Source of the DNA: Methanomicrobiales archaeon HGW-Methanomicrobiales-2
GTDB taxonomy: Archaea; Halobacteriota; Methanomicrobia; Methanomicrobiales; Methanoculleaceae
Reading direction: 5' to 3'
Assembly: GCA_002839645.1 (NCBI GenBank)
Contig: PGYL01000004.1
Location: forward strand, 1-64,000
Length of the DNA stretch: 64,000 nt
Part shown: in pieces, positions 51,268-61,283 of the stretch
How positions within the stretch are numbered: position 1 is the first letter of the stretch
How the letters are laid out: every line of letters begins with the position of its first letter
Position numbers and translations under genes: made by a program
The notes under the pieces: generated by a model
What the model saw: the letters and a program-made list of their open reading frames with translations, nothing else
Told to the model about the DNA's origin: nothing
Databases searched by the model: none

Positions 51268-51503
51268 TCATGAGCGTTTGACGAGGTAGTTCTGCCTGGT
51301 GACGGGAGCGGTGATATCCGCCTTCTGGAAGGCGTCGTTCCCGATGGACGTCGTCGGGACCAGGCCGGTCAGCGCGACCATGGGCACCGAGTCCATGTAG
51401 GCGGTCGCGATCCCCGTGACGAGGTTGCAGGCGCCCGGGCCGGACGTCGCGAGGCAGACCCCGGTCTTTCCGCTCGCACGTGCGCCGCCGCCTGCTCGTG
51501 CCG
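51268..51503 (-). pseudogene. ilvB: ilvB pseudogene, N-terminal fragment
   Basis: The sequence [20 protein letters not shown] and [20 protein letters not shown] is diagnostic of the N-terminal domain of acetolactate synthase. Just upstream in a different frame is RHEQAAAH, which normally precedes it by about ten residues, so a small deletion has shifted the frame. After TRQNYLVK the frame ends at once. The C-terminal fragment is at 48901-49410. Confidence 0.8.
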
Positions 51504-51614
51504 GAGCGGGCGGGAGCGCCGAACCTCCCCGACGTGCAAGGGGAAGAGCGTAGAGCATTCTCGACGCCGTTTGGAGCGGCCGATCCCCTCGCCGAAGGCC
51601 CTGCTCCGCCCCTT

Positions 51615-54059
51615 TCAACCCCGCAGGTTAACGACCGGCTCAACACCGGACAGAGGAGACGGAATATCCCCCTCTTCTGATGAGAGTGGACGCAAGACCA
51701 GATACAGGGCGGGTTTCCGGTCATATCGAACCATTCTACCCCATGCCTCTACATCACATAGGCTTTTGCTAGAAGATCGCAGGCGTAAACGGCAGGATTG
51801 ATCACTGCTCTCATAGGAGACCAGGCACCGTAACAACCCGGGAGGAAGATCTGCTCCACTCTCCATATACTCGCAAAACGACCTCCCGGCAAGTTCTGCC
51901 GCGTCGCGGCACCCGACAAGGGTTGCAGCGAATTTGTTCGCATCAAGGATGCACCCGTCCCGGTCGAGAATAACGATGGGATATGGCATCTGCTCTACAA
52001 TCAGCCGGAAGAACTCTCTGCCTTCGCGGTTGCGCTCCCTTGCAAATCGCCGTAACAGAGCAACTGAAGCCTGGTTGGCAAATGCCTCGACGGTCTCCCC
52101 GTTTGTAACATCGCCCGGTCGAAACAACTCAATCAGGATACTACCAAAAATCTCGCCCTTACAGGCAAAACCCATGCAAAAACCCCGGCCAAGTCTTAAC
52201 TTCTCTTGAGCCTGTACACAACGCTCCTGTGGGATCCGGTGGAAACAGAGATCGTACGGCGATAAAACTTCAATGAGTGCACCTTTATGGAAGTCCGTCT
52301 CGGACAGGGGCAACTCACTGATAGGAAACGATACCCCGAGTGGATTGACAATCCCGAGAGCCTTCCAGAGCGCATTGGTCTGCTCTTCTTCTCCCGCAAC
52401 AGCACGGAGTGTAAACTCCCTCTGCTCCGGATCGAACGAGTTGATGCCGATGACACTCTCCGGAACGAGATCGTAGAGGCGATCCGCAATGTAGTGGTAG
52501 AGATCTACCGAGTCCTCCATCTCGATGAAGTCCATTGCGGCCCGGGAGAGGAACTGCAGGTTTTGGACCTGCACTTTTTCGCGTGCCAGGCTCTCCTTGA
52601 GGGTGTCGTTGGCAACCCTCCTATCAATTGCAATCGCGGCCTGCCGGATGAGCGCCTCGATGAGATCCTTATTCGGCAGCAAGGAGCCACGTTTCTGGCT
52701 TACCCCGATATTGCCGATGAGTCTTCCCTTGGAAACAAGCCCCATCAGATAGATGTCAAGTCCTCCTGTTGTTTCCACAATCTGTCTATGCAGAAGCCGG
52801 GAACGTGGAGGCACCTTTACAAGACTCCTGCACTGGATAAGTTCCGTCATGCCGACCTTGTTAATAGGAAAGAGCATCCCTGTGGGGCGTGTTCCCGGTG
52901 GTTGCTCCGTTATCCCCGGTACAGTCGAATCCCCGACAATACTTTTGAGAACGAGGTTTTGCGTAGGTTCATCGAGGATGTCGATCCAGACCAGAGGTAG
53001 CGGGGCGAGCGAGTAGACCTGCCGCACAACGTAATCGTAGATGTCATCATCTTCGCCCATGTCCATAAAGGCCATACCGGTCTGCGAGAGGAACTCCATC
53101 CCTCTGATATACTCGTTGATCTTCGCTGCAGCCTCGCGTTTCTCGGTGATATCCCTGCCCATGCCCTGACATTCGGAGAGGTGGCCGGAGTTATCAAAAA
53201 ACGCGCGCATTGTCCACGTATTCCAGCGGATCTGCCCTGAAGAATGATGTATCCGGCATTCGAACGTGGAGACCGGATGATCACGGCTCAGTGACTGAAA
53301 TGCCTGATCCCTCGCATGGACATCCTCGTTACGGATGCCGGGAATAAAGGGCTTCCCGATGAGATGCTCCACGCGCTCCTCAAGATACCGGGCATACGCA
53401 GCATTCACAAACGTGGTGGTGCCGTCCGGCATGCACCGGACGATAAACTCGGTCTGATCCTCGATGATACCCCGGTATCGGGCCTCACTCACCCTCAGCC
53501 TTTCCTGATAGGCGACCTGATCGGTGATATCCTCAATGATCAGCGTGATACCCCGGGCTCCATCCTCAAATACTGTCGGCATCCGTTTTACGCGGAAATG
53601 ACGCTCTTTTTCCTGCAGAACGCAGCGCATCTCGATGATCCGGTCTGGTGCGTCGCGTGACTCCGGTGACGACAGATTATTCTTCAGTGCAATGAAAATG
53701 GGGTTTTGTGAAATATGTATACCCGTGCCGACGACCGATTCCCGATCTTCATTGAGCGCTGCCAGCATCGGCTCGTTGACCTTCAGGATCCTGTTCTCAT
53801 CATCGAGAACAACGACCATATCAGAAGAGAAGTCAAGCATCGCAGATATGGGGACGCGATGGGAGAGGAAGTATACCTTTGCAGCTCCAATCTCCTGCAT
53901 ATCGACCTGCCCGGAGATGAGGAGCATATCGAGATATTTCGATACAAGATTCCGGTTCACGTGCAGTTTAGAAGAGACATCCGAGATGGTCATCCCCCGC
54001 GGGTTCCATTTCAGATATTGTTTGATTCGATCCATCCTCTCCTGATCGAGCACGCTCAT
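51615..54059 (-). CDS. HTH-PAS-GAF sensory regulator
   Basis: The 814-residue soluble protein begins with a winged helix-turn-helix ([20 protein letters not shown], residues about 20-60). It then has two PAS domains (the first near [20 protein letters not shown], the second near [20 protein letters not shown], which ends [15 protein letters not shown]), two GAF-like domains (about 315-480 and 500-670) and a third PAS ([20 protein letters not shown]). No histidine kinase or phosphoacceptor domain follows. Such kinase-free HTH-PAS proteins are typical of Methanomicrobia and probably act as one-component sensors that bind DNA. Its 3' end lies about 110 bases from the ilvB N-terminal fragment. 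Confidence 0.85.
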   Translation of the reverse strand: MSVLDQERMDRIKQYLKWNPRGMTISDVSSKLHVNRNLVSKYLDMLLISGQVDMQEIGAAKVYFLSHRVPISAMLDFSSDMVVVLDDENRILKVNEPMLAALNEDRESVVGTGIHISQNPIFIALKNNLSSPESRDAPDRIIEMRCVLQEKERHFRVKRMPTVFEDGARGITLIIEDITDQVAYQERLRVSEARYRGIIEDQTEFIVRCMPDGTTTFVNAAYARYLEERVEHLIGKPFIPGIRNEDVHARDQAFQSLSRDHPVSTFECRIHHSSGQIRWNTWTMRAFFDNSGHLSECQGMGRDITEKREAAAKINEYIRGMEFLSQTGMAFMDMGEDDDIYDYVVRQVYSLAPLPLVWIDILDEPTQNLVLKSIVGDSTVPGITEQPPGTRPTGMLFPINKVGMTELIQCRSLVKVPPRSRLLHRQIVETTGGLDIYLMGLVSKGRLIGNIGVSQKRGSLLPNKDLIEALIRQAAIAIDRRVANDTLKESLAREKVQVQNLQFLSRAAMDFIEMEDSVDLYHYIADRLYDLVPESVIGINSFDPEQREFTLRAVAGEEEQTNALWKALGIVNPLGVSFPISELPLSETDFHKGALIEVLSPYDLCFHRIPQERCVQAQEKLRLGRGFCMGFACKGEIFGSILIELFRPGDVTNGETVEAFANQASVALLRRFARERNREGREFFRLIVEQMPYPIVILDRDGCILDANKFAATLVGCRDAAELAGRSFCEYMESGADLPPGLLRCLVSYESSDQSCRLRLRSSSKSLCDVEAWGRMVRYDRKPALYLVLRPLSSEEGDIPSPLSGVEPVVNLRG

Positions 54060-54134
54060 ACAAGGGAATTGGGTGCTGGCATAGTAAATTTTTTTATCTT
54101 GTGGGGGTGAAGGGGGCGGAGCGGGACGCGCCGT

Positions 54135-54207
54135 TGAGCCTGTGGACTTGCCTCAGTAGAGGAAGGATGAAGCAGGAAGCCCCGCCCGAGAGCGCGGGGT
54201 AGTTCAC
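54135..54207 (+). ncRNA. Orphan TnpB/IS605-type right end with omega-RNA-like hairpin
   Basis: GACTTGCCTCAGTAGAGGAA, then GGATGAAGCAGGAAGCCCCG with the stem CCCCGC/GCGGGG (54180-54185 and 54194-54199) and the end GTAGTTCAC, is the conserved 3' end of IS1341-type TnpB elements. In those elements it forms the 3' part of the omega RNA, with the guide starting right after TTCAC. No tnpB frame is found within several kb, so this is either a leftover transposon end or an orphan guide RNA. The rest of 54060-54687 has no gene I can support. Confidence 0.6.
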
Positions 54208-54687
54208 TGCAGGCCCTGAACTGAGCATCGGAAGTTCCAACGGATGCCCTTTATCCGGGCACGTTGTTCATTAGCCTGCCGTACCCGTAACTGCGACGGC
54301 ATCTGGTGGACCACTGCATCTAAAATTTCACACAACGCTGCCTCACGCAAAGAGCGTGAAGACTATTGAGTGCTACCCCAATCCTCCTTCCGCGTCCTTC
54401 GCGGCTCGCACCTAAATAAGGTGCTCAAGCTCCGCTTGCGCTCGCACTTCGCGTGAGATGGCAATCCTCCATGCACCAGGACCAACAAAATAAGGTGAAA
54501 CGGTCCACCAGGGGTGCGGGATCACAGCAAAGTGCATATAAAAATTTGCATGGCACACCATGGTGCATAGATTCATTGCAGACTAATATGGCGGAATTAG
54601 TGTGCAAATTCATAATAAAGGGCCGATTGAATCTTATTTTGGCACAGGACAGCTGATGATGCACCATGTGACCACAGGAAGGATAAA

Positions 54688-55023
54688 GTGGAGATGCAGA
54701 CATTTAACTTCAACACGGAATACCTGATCCGACAGGCACAGGAAAAGTCGATGCGAGGAGATCACGCCGCTGCAGTGGAATGCCTGAAGAAGGCAGTTGA
54801 CATGGAACCGCAGCATCCGGGGGCGTTTGCCCTGATGGGAGATTGCTGCGACTACCTCGGTCAGCACGAGCAGGCAATCGCAAGTTACGATCAGGCAATC
54901 AGGATCGATCCCTATCATGCAGATGCATGGTTTAACAAGGGAATGAGTTTGAAATCGGTTGGGAGGAACACAGAAGCAACGCAGTGTATTGCGAAATCAA
55001 TCGAACTATATTGCGGCCGTTGA
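54688..55023 (+). CDS. Small TPR protein
   Basis: The 111-residue product holds two and a half tetratricopeptide repeats (YLIRQAQEKSMRGDHAAAVE, PGAFALMGDCCDYLGQHEQA and ADAWFNKGMSLKSVGRNTEA). AGGAAGG lies five bases before the GTG at 54688; an ATG two codons later is an alternative. The role is protein binding, partner unknown. Confidence 0.75.
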   Translation: MEMQTFNFNTEYLIRQAQEKSMRGDHAAAVECLKKAVDMEPQHPGAFALMGDCCDYLGQHEQAIASYDQAIRIDPYHADAWFNKGMSLKSVGRNTEATQCIAKSIELYCGR

Positions 55024-55341
55024 GGCAGCATTAAGTTACCACACAACACAACTTTCGACGTTACCACACAACGCAGAACGGGTAATTACGAGAGAAAGGA
55101 CGAATACTTTTTTACGGCATAATAAAGGGCAAAGGAATGGGTGAACATTTCTGCTGGCAGATCGCCGTTTTCTGATGCGTGGTTCTTCTTCCATCTATCT
55201 CTCGAATCAATGCGCCCTCATACCATCCGAGATGCTGAAGGTGCTGGGCGAAGCGAATATCTTTCTCAAGCAGATCCCCCTCCCGGGGATGACTCCTGCA
55301 TCCCTATGAACATGGGGTTGACCTGACCCCCATACCGCGCA
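55024..55341. other. Gap between TPR and beta-solenoid genes
   Basis: No confident gene. GTTACCACACAAC occurs twice (near 55034 and 55059). A 44-codon frame at 55175-55309 (MRGSSSIYLSNQCALIPSEM...) is weakly protein-like but has no ribosome binding site. Confidence 0.3.
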
Positions 55342-57933
55342 TCACGATGCATCAGGGACACGTTCCGTATAGGCATGGAGGAATCGCTGGCCGGAATAAA
55401 CCTCATCTGTCGCGGTTTTCCCTGATTTTCCTGCCAGAACAACGACTCCTGCATCATTCCAGGGTCCTCGCTCCGTGAGAACAACAGCCCCCTCTGTCTT
55501 CCCGTACGCAGTAAGAGATGCCTCCTTGATAGTCAGTGATTTCCCCGTGATGCCGGCCCGGAAACCGTAAGCCTCAATTTTACCGGTCATCATGGATATC
55601 TCCCCACACGGCACGGATATCCCGCAATTCTCGCTTTCAATCATTACAAGGCCCCCTAATTCGAGATCTCCCTTCTCAACAACAATACCACAGCCCACAG
55701 AATCCCTCATCCGTGAATTGGTAATCCTGACAATCCCGTAAGGGATCTTTGCTGATCCTGACGGGATGAGCACCCCGTAATCATCCGCTGTAATCTCCAC
55801 TCTACCGTGGGAAATAATCAGATTGCCTTTCTCGGATACAATTCCGCCGAACCTGCCGGTAACAATGACGGTCGCTCCATGGATGCCGATATCCTTTGTC
55901 GTATAAATCCCCACATTACCATTTACATTCATATTTACCACGGTACCAAGGATCAGGTTGCCCTCTTTCACCGAAAGACCGATCTCCACACCAGTAACTT
56001 TCAGACGACCACGTTCAATTTTCAGCGATTTTCCCACAGAAAATCCGATATTACCAGAAGCCAAGAGATAAATACTTTCAATTACCGCAGATCCTGCCAC
56101 AACCAGTCCGTTTTTACGGCCGGATACGGTGATGGATCCAAAGGTCGAGGTCATCTTTTTCCCGGAAATCCGCATGCCATCTTCAGCCTCCCCGGAGACA
56201 GATACATCCCCGCCGGACATGGTATAGGAGCCGTTCACCACAATTCCGTTGATCTTGCCAATCCCCATAATCCGGCCACCAGAGATTTCTGCATTACCTG
56301 CAATCTGCATTGCCGTATCTCCTGTAAGCATCAGACCTCCCCCGACATAGTTCAGGTCACCCCCAACAGATATTCCGGTCTCCCCGGATGCAGTGATATT
56401 TCCGTTTTGTATCTGCAGATTTCCTCCAACCGCGATGGCAGTTTTTCCGGAGATTTCGTAGTTCCCGGAAAGATCCATATTCCGGGAAACAAAACACCCA
56501 TAATCCTCTCCCGACAGAGTACCACTCGACCGGAGAATATTGCACGAACCGTTTACCTGCACACAGGATGTTGCATTCAGATCAAATGTCGAAATGTCAA
56601 CGGTGAGACTGCCCTCCTCCAGGCGAATACCTATATCGCCGCAGAAGGCGTCAAAAACAGCAGAAGATAGATCTATAGAGCCGTGGTGAATCAGAATTCC
56701 GCATCCCTCGGGGCTCTCGATCTTCAGGCCCCCTACGGAGAAATTCATATCTCCCGCAAGGTCAATTCCTGCACGATTTCCATAGATTGTCAGGGAACAC
56801 ATACCGGTTATGGTTAAGCCCCCGAATACCGATCTGATTGCTGTCGTTTCAGAACTGATGTCGAGTACGCTGCCGTTTGTGACGGAGATGTTCCCTGACG
56901 CATAGATTCCATACTCGTTTGTCCGGATGGTGAGGACGGTTTGTACAATTTGCAGGGAGCCGGACTCGACAAAAATCCCTCCGTCATCTCCCATTATGGA
57001 CAACCCTGCAATACCCGTAAGTTTCAGGTTTCCGTTGTGAATGCGGATTCCCGGCCCATGAGGGCTGAAGATCTGGTTGTCAAGCTGTTCCACCCGGATG
57101 GTGAGGTCTCCGGATGCTTCAATTGACGAGCCATGATAGTTGGAAAGGACAAGGGTGCGTGTTTCTGCAACCCAGTTCCATCCCTTGCCATGACAGTCGT
57201 CTTCGCCGGAGTAGGATTTCCCGCCGATGACAAACTCCTCGTTGGCCTCCGGAGCTCCTGACCTGTATTGATTGCTGTTTGCGGCATCAAGATTGGTATG
57301 CGGTTCACCGTCATGTTGTCTTGCACAAAAGAGTTCGTAATCCAGTCCCTGCTTTAGTGTTGGGCCTGCAATAGCCAGAAGACTGGTACAGTACGTGATT
57401 ACGCTGTCGAAATCCCCACACCGCCGCATGGTATCAAGGACCGGAACCCATTTGTTTGAAGGGATGTCGGCGAGTGTTTTGTTGCCTGCAAATATCAGGG
57501 ACAGGGCTTTTCTACGGCAGGAGACGGCTATCTCACGGTGGGACATGGTGTCAGCGGACCATGCGGCCGAGAGATAATAGTCTATGGCTTTTTCCGGATC
57601 GTTCTCCTCCAGCTGGATACGTGCAGCACGTATATACCGTGAAGCTAACGGGGGGATATCCGGATTCTGGAGATCGCAGTAATTGGGAGACTGCAGGAAG
57701 TCTTTGGTGATTACTGTTTTCTCCCCGATGTCTTCCGCAATGTATCCGCAATGTGGACATACTTCAAGCTGGTTTTTAAGAATGTCCGTTGTCAGTTCCT
57801 TTGGACGACCCTCAAGCTCCACTATTCCCGATGTCCCTGCCGTAACGGGATGCGTAGAGGGTGCACTGTTTATCTGTTTCGATGATTTATGGCAGACAAA
57901 ACAGATTTTGGGGACGGTCTTAATCTGCGGCAT
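55342..57933 (-). CDS. Zinc ribbon-TPR-beta-solenoid repeat protein, no signal peptide
   Basis: The 863-residue product starts with paired zinc-binding Cys (KICFVCHKS, then VCPHCGYIAED) and a helical TPR-like part to about residue 230. Next comes GWNWVAETRTLVLSNYHGSS, the start of a long right-handed beta-solenoid with more than twenty units of roughly 21-24 residues (pattern G-x-I-x-V-x-G-N-L-x-I, for example GISVGGDLNYVGGG, GIYTTKDIGIHGAT, GVLIPSGSAKIPYG). Solenoids of this kind are normally on secreted or surface proteins, yet this one has a cytosolic-type zinc/TPR head and no signal peptide or anchor. The function is unknown. AT/GC use is uniform along the gene. Confidence 0.7.
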   Translation of the reverse strand: MPQIKTVPKICFVCHKSSKQINSAPSTHPVTAGTSGIVELEGRPKELTTDILKNQLEVCPHCGYIAEDIGEKTVITKDFLQSPNYCDLQNPDIPPLASRYIRAARIQLEENDPEKAIDYYLSAAWSADTMSHREIAVSCRRKALSLIFAGNKTLADIPSNKWVPVLDTMRRCGDFDSVITYCTSLLAIAGPTLKQGLDYELFCARQHDGEPHTNLDAANSNQYRSGAPEANEEFVIGGKSYSGEDDCHGKGWNWVAETRTLVLSNYHGSSIEASGDLTIRVEQLDNQIFSPHGPGIRIHNGNLKLTGIAGLSIMGDDGGIFVESGSLQIVQTVLTIRTNEYGIYASGNISVTNGSVLDISSETTAIRSVFGGLTITGMCSLTIYGNRAGIDLAGDMNFSVGGLKIESPEGCGILIHHGSIDLSSAVFDAFCGDIGIRLEEGSLTVDISTFDLNATSCVQVNGSCNILRSSGTLSGEDYGCFVSRNMDLSGNYEISGKTAIAVGGNLQIQNGNITASGETGISVGGDLNYVGGGLMLTGDTAMQIAGNAEISGGRIMGIGKINGIVVNGSYTMSGGDVSVSGEAEDGMRISGKKMTSTFGSITVSGRKNGLVVAGSAVIESIYLLASGNIGFSVGKSLKIERGRLKVTGVEIGLSVKEGNLILGTVVNMNVNGNVGIYTTKDIGIHGATVIVTGRFGGIVSEKGNLIISHGRVEITADDYGVLIPSGSAKIPYGIVRITNSRMRDSVGCGIVVEKGDLELGGLVMIESENCGISVPCGEISMMTGKIEAYGFRAGITGKSLTIKEASLTAYGKTEGAVVLTERGPWNDAGVVVLAGKSGKTATDEVYSGQRFLHAYTERVPDAS

Positions 57934-58750
57934 GGCAACTTAAACTTTGGTGATTACTCAGTATACGCCACGCAACTATATATCCAGTTAACACTTGGAT
58001 ATGATCATCAAGATCCTGGTCGCAATGCTCATACCGAAACTGCAACTCCTGGAGGAAGAGGGGAAATTTCTGGGCATTAACTCCAGGATAGTTCAGTAAT
58101 CGCTGCATTTCAAGGGACCCGGACATTTCGGGGTACCATTAAATATAAACATTCCCATATGTTACCGGTTAATATAAAGAGTACCACCGGCTAACCCGCT
58201 TCCTTCCTCTTCATCGTTCTCCCCCATGCAGGATCCTGCCCGGCACCGTACCCCCCGGCAGGTCATCCGGCATCATCCCGACCCACCCTGCATTCAGCGC
58301 ATGGTCACCCCGGGGCACATCCCGGAAATCATTCGATAGTCACAGATCGAGCAGCAGGCGAATCCTGCTCTGCTCAGCCCTACAGGTACCACTGAGAGGT
58401 GTGTGTCAGTCGGGTAACGTGGGCAGAAATCGATCCGGTTACTACCTACGGAAAGACAAGGGGAGCTGTTGTTCTCAGCGGGTCTTGAGGTGATCCCCTG
58501 CCGGTTGTATCTCGTCCGATCGAAAACCCCCGGAGCATCCGCGGCTTTGACGGCATACATACCGCAGCCGGACAACCAGAAGGCGCGGGACGACTTCGGA
58601 CAATTCTTTGTGATGCCCGTTCCGTTTCTTCGACACAGACAGGGGGACGTGTCTGACAACCGCGATATGCCCACGCCCAGTCCTGATGACGTAGAATACT
58701 CATAGTTTAAAAGGGTAACGTCACAAAACAATACAATGGATAGGTAAAAT
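57934..58750. other. Gap with one possible tiny gene
   Basis: A 32-codon frame at 58001-58099 on the + strand (MIIKILVAMLIPKLQLLEEE...) has a TATATAT element about 24 bases before its ATG, so it may be a leaderless mini-gene. Two AT-rich TATA-like stretches lie at 58139-58180. From 58290 to 58700 the + strand reads partly like protein across stops, and I cannot assign it. TAGTTTAAAAGGG at 58704-58716 is the likely promoter of the next gene. Confidence 0.3.
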
Positions 58751-59953
58751 ATGAAAATTTTAGAAGAGACGGGCATCTCCCTGGAAGTGATTCATCTCCT
58801 GGCCATTGGCCTGATAATGCTTGCCCTCAGTACCGTGCTGTTTTCGGTGGCTGCAGGGGCACTGCCCTACTATGAGGATGGCGTGTACGGTCTCCTTCTG
58901 ATTATGTTCGGCCTGCAGCTGCAAACGATAGGAAAAAACCCGATCGGATCTGTGAAGAGATCGTGGCCGGGACTCATTTCAGGAGTCATCATCACCGCAA
59001 TTGGTTTTGCCACCTGTTTTATTCCGGGAGTTCTTGGCGACATTCCAAAGGTTCTGGTGATGATCATCTTCGGAGCCGGCAGTACTCTGCTGCTTTTACA
59101 ACTGCTTTCTGCAGATGAGATGCGTCGGTTCAGGAAAACACTCGATGACGGAGTAGTTACACGCCTTACCGTCAGCGGTGCAGCAGTCTATATCCTGGAG
59201 ATTCTGATTGCAGTCTTGATTGCAGCGCAGATTTACCGGCCTTTCCTCATTTCAACAGAGATTCTGGCGGTTGTCGCTCTGCTCTTCGGCATTGCCCTGT
59301 TCTACCTTGCCTCTATGCTACAGAAGGTGCATCGACTTCACGCCGAGTCCGAAATCCCCACAAACACTCCGGGCGCATCCCTTTACACCATCATGGGAAT
59401 GCAGTTTGGTCTCTACATGCTGGTTCTCGGCTGCCTGCTGGTTCCGGTGAATCTCGGGTTATTGCCGTATGCTACAAGCGCCATGCATGGCGCCCTGATA
59501 GTGCTGCTTGGTGTTCAGGCGCTGGTCTGCGGCACTATGATGACATTCGCGTTCAAACGTAACTGGATCTTCTTCCTTGTGGGGATGGTGCTCGTTGCGG
59601 TCGGCGCATTTGCTATCATTGTTCCTGACACGATTGTCGAGTTTCTGATTATCTTTATAGGAGTTTTCGTCATTCTCGGAGGGCTTCATCTTCTCTACAT
59701 CCTCTTTTGGCCAAAACCAAAGCCAGCGGAGCCCGCCCCGAAACCGAAAGGAAAAGATCTCCTGCTGATGATTTCGCTGCTTGCTCTGGCACTGCTTACG
59801 GTCGCCATGATGATCACCTTCGGTCTATCGATGCTTTTCAAAAACCTGATTCAAGGCCTTACAATTGCCGGTGTTCTCGTATGCTTCGGACTGTCACAGT
59901 TCGCTCTGTTTTATGTCCAGTCACTCGCGGAGAAGAAACACCTTATCGGATGA
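58751..59953 (+). CDS. Polytopic membrane protein, DUF308/HdeD-like
   Basis: The 400-residue product has about ten to twelve hydrophobic segments (for example LLAIGLIMLALSTVLFSVAA, IIVPDTIVEFLIIFIGVFVI, LLLMISLLALALLTVAMMIT), with a Pro/Lys-rich cytosolic loop (WPKPKPAEPAPKPKGKD) before the last helices. Paired short helices with small residues resemble the HdeD/DUF308 family, of which another member is at 61284-62186. AGGT lies near the ATG. The function is unknown; HdeD is linked to acid stress in bacteria. Confidence 0.65.
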   Translation: MKILEETGISLEVIHLLAIGLIMLALSTVLFSVAAGALPYYEDGVYGLLLIMFGLQLQTIGKNPIGSVKRSWPGLISGVIITAIGFATCFIPGVLGDIPKVLVMIIFGAGSTLLLLQLLSADEMRRFRKTLDDGVVTRLTVSGAAVYILEILIAVLIAAQIYRPFLISTEILAVVALLFGIALFYLASMLQKVHRLHAESEIPTNTPGASLYTIMGMQFGLYMLVLGCLLVPVNLGLLPYATSAMHGALIVLLGVQALVCGTMMTFAFKRNWIFFLVGMVLVAVGAFAIIVPDTIVEFLIIFIGVFVILGGLHLLYILFWPKPKPAEPAPKPKGKDLLLMISLLALALLTVAMMITFGLSMLFKNLIQGLTIAGVLVCFGLSQFALFYVQSLAEKKHLIG

Positions 59954-60150
59954 CCCTAAGGCGGACGGCGGTGAACTCGCCTATCCCCTTGAAAATATCC
60001 ACCAGCGCTTTTTTCCCGATTTGATAGCCGGCAAAAGGCCGGTTCTCCGACAGCATCCATCTCATCGACACTCATTGGCGGCTGCAGTGCAGCCCCTTTC
60101 GCCGCTGCCTTCTCTGCCGGGTAGTCCACGAAGACAATGGTTTCAATTTA
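59943..60150 (-). pseudogene. Remnant of an unidentified gene
   Basis: On the minus strand one frame reads ETIVFVDYPAEKAAAKGAAL and QPPMSVDEMDA. After a frame change near 60050 another reads SENRPFAGYQIGKKALVDIF and KGIGEFTAVRLRVIR to a stop at 59943. Both halves look like real protein, so this is a frameshifted remnant. I do not recognise the family. The remainder of 59954-60396 is AT-rich from 60200 on, with several TATA-like stretches, and contains no gene. Confidence 0.4.
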
Positions 60151-60396
60151 GCCGGCGATACGTACGAAACCCGGAACGACATGCTGGTTCCCGTCGGACG
60201 TTGCACAATGTATATAAGATATAACTTATCCACAAACGATACATATAAATACAATATAATGGCCCCCGAGATTCAGGGGCAACAAAAAAGATAAATTATA
60301 TATAATACCAGTATTTAACATAGGTAAAATTTAAATATAATTACCGCATAAGTTCAGGATCATACGTTGAACGCTCAAACACGGAGTCTGAAAAAC

Positions 60397-61089
60397 ATGC
60401 GTACAATCAACAAAGAGGACGGTTTAGCCCCCCGGGTGCCTTACATGAACGCTGCTGCAGATGGGGGTCGAACCGATAATAATACTCTCTCGATTGTCCT
60501 GGTGTTTTTCGATGTCCGTGAAAGATCCATAACGGTCGCAATCAGAAGATCTATAGAAGGGCTCCTCTCATCTCTTCAGAACGAACTTCCGCAGCCTCTC
60601 AATCTTTCGATAATCTATCGTGACAATCCACCTATAGCCCAACCCGAGCATAGAAGGGATGAGTTTCACCGGATTATGCACGGGATCGACGGCTCCATCA
60701 AAATTGGTATTACGGAAGTCGGCCTCTGTGATCCGGTTCCACCTTCACGATACCTGTACGCCATTGATTGCGATAACCACGCCTCCCTTCTGTCACTCCA
60801 TCGTTTCAGGCAAGAAAGCACAGGGACAGAACAGTTACTGCAACGTCTGGGAAAGGGGATTGTCAAAGCCTTCGGGATGGCTTGCGGCCTATACCACTGT
60901 AATGATCAGGGGTGTTTCCTGACGTACCACATGGGGGAATTGGACTTTGATACGAATATGTATGTCTGCAAAAGATGTAGAGCGGACTTTGTCCATGCGT
61001 TGCAATCTCCAGGTACGGCATCGGGCGAAACGGCGCATAGAGAGCCCCGCCGATTCGGTGAGGTCATCCCGATACTCGCCCGATCATGA
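60397..61089 (+). CDS. Archaemetzincin homologue with lost HExxH motif
   Basis: The 230-residue product matches the archaemetzincin layout. IKIGITEVGLCDPV corresponds to the strand with GITDVDL. LGKGIVKAFGMACGLYHCND lies where active enzymes have KEVVHELGHTLGLxHC. FLTYHMGELDFDTNMYVCKR continues the C-terminal zinc site (HC, GC, CKRC). The catalytic His-Glu-x-x-His is replaced by Lys-Ala-x-x-Met, so peptidase activity should be lost, while the structural Cys4 zinc site is kept. TTTAAATATAATT at about 60328-60340 is a promoter candidate. A TTG at 60367 would add ten residues. The role may be substrate binding or regulation, which is inference. Confidence 0.75.
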   Translation: MRTINKEDGLAPRVPYMNAAADGGRTDNNTLSIVLVFFDVRERSITVAIRRSIEGLLSSLQNELPQPLNLSIIYRDNPPIAQPEHRRDEFHRIMHGIDGSIKIGITEVGLCDPVPPSRYLYAIDCDNHASLLSLHRFRQESTGTEQLLQRLGKGIVKAFGMACGLYHCNDQGCFLTYHMGELDFDTNMYVCKRCRADFVHALQSPGTASGETAHREPRRFGEVIPILARS

Positions 61090-61283
61090 TGCCGCATGCC
61101 GGGTGAACCAGTCACGTGAACGAATGCTCATATCGCTCGGTTTCACTGCGGTGCGCTTATTAGCCGGAGTTCTTCGTTGAACGTTGTCCGACTGTGATTC
61201 CGGCCCGTTCACGCCGGCAACCGGGGTTCAACCCCCACAGCAGCATACGCTCCCGCGACCAGGAACCCCGGGCGAATGGACGA

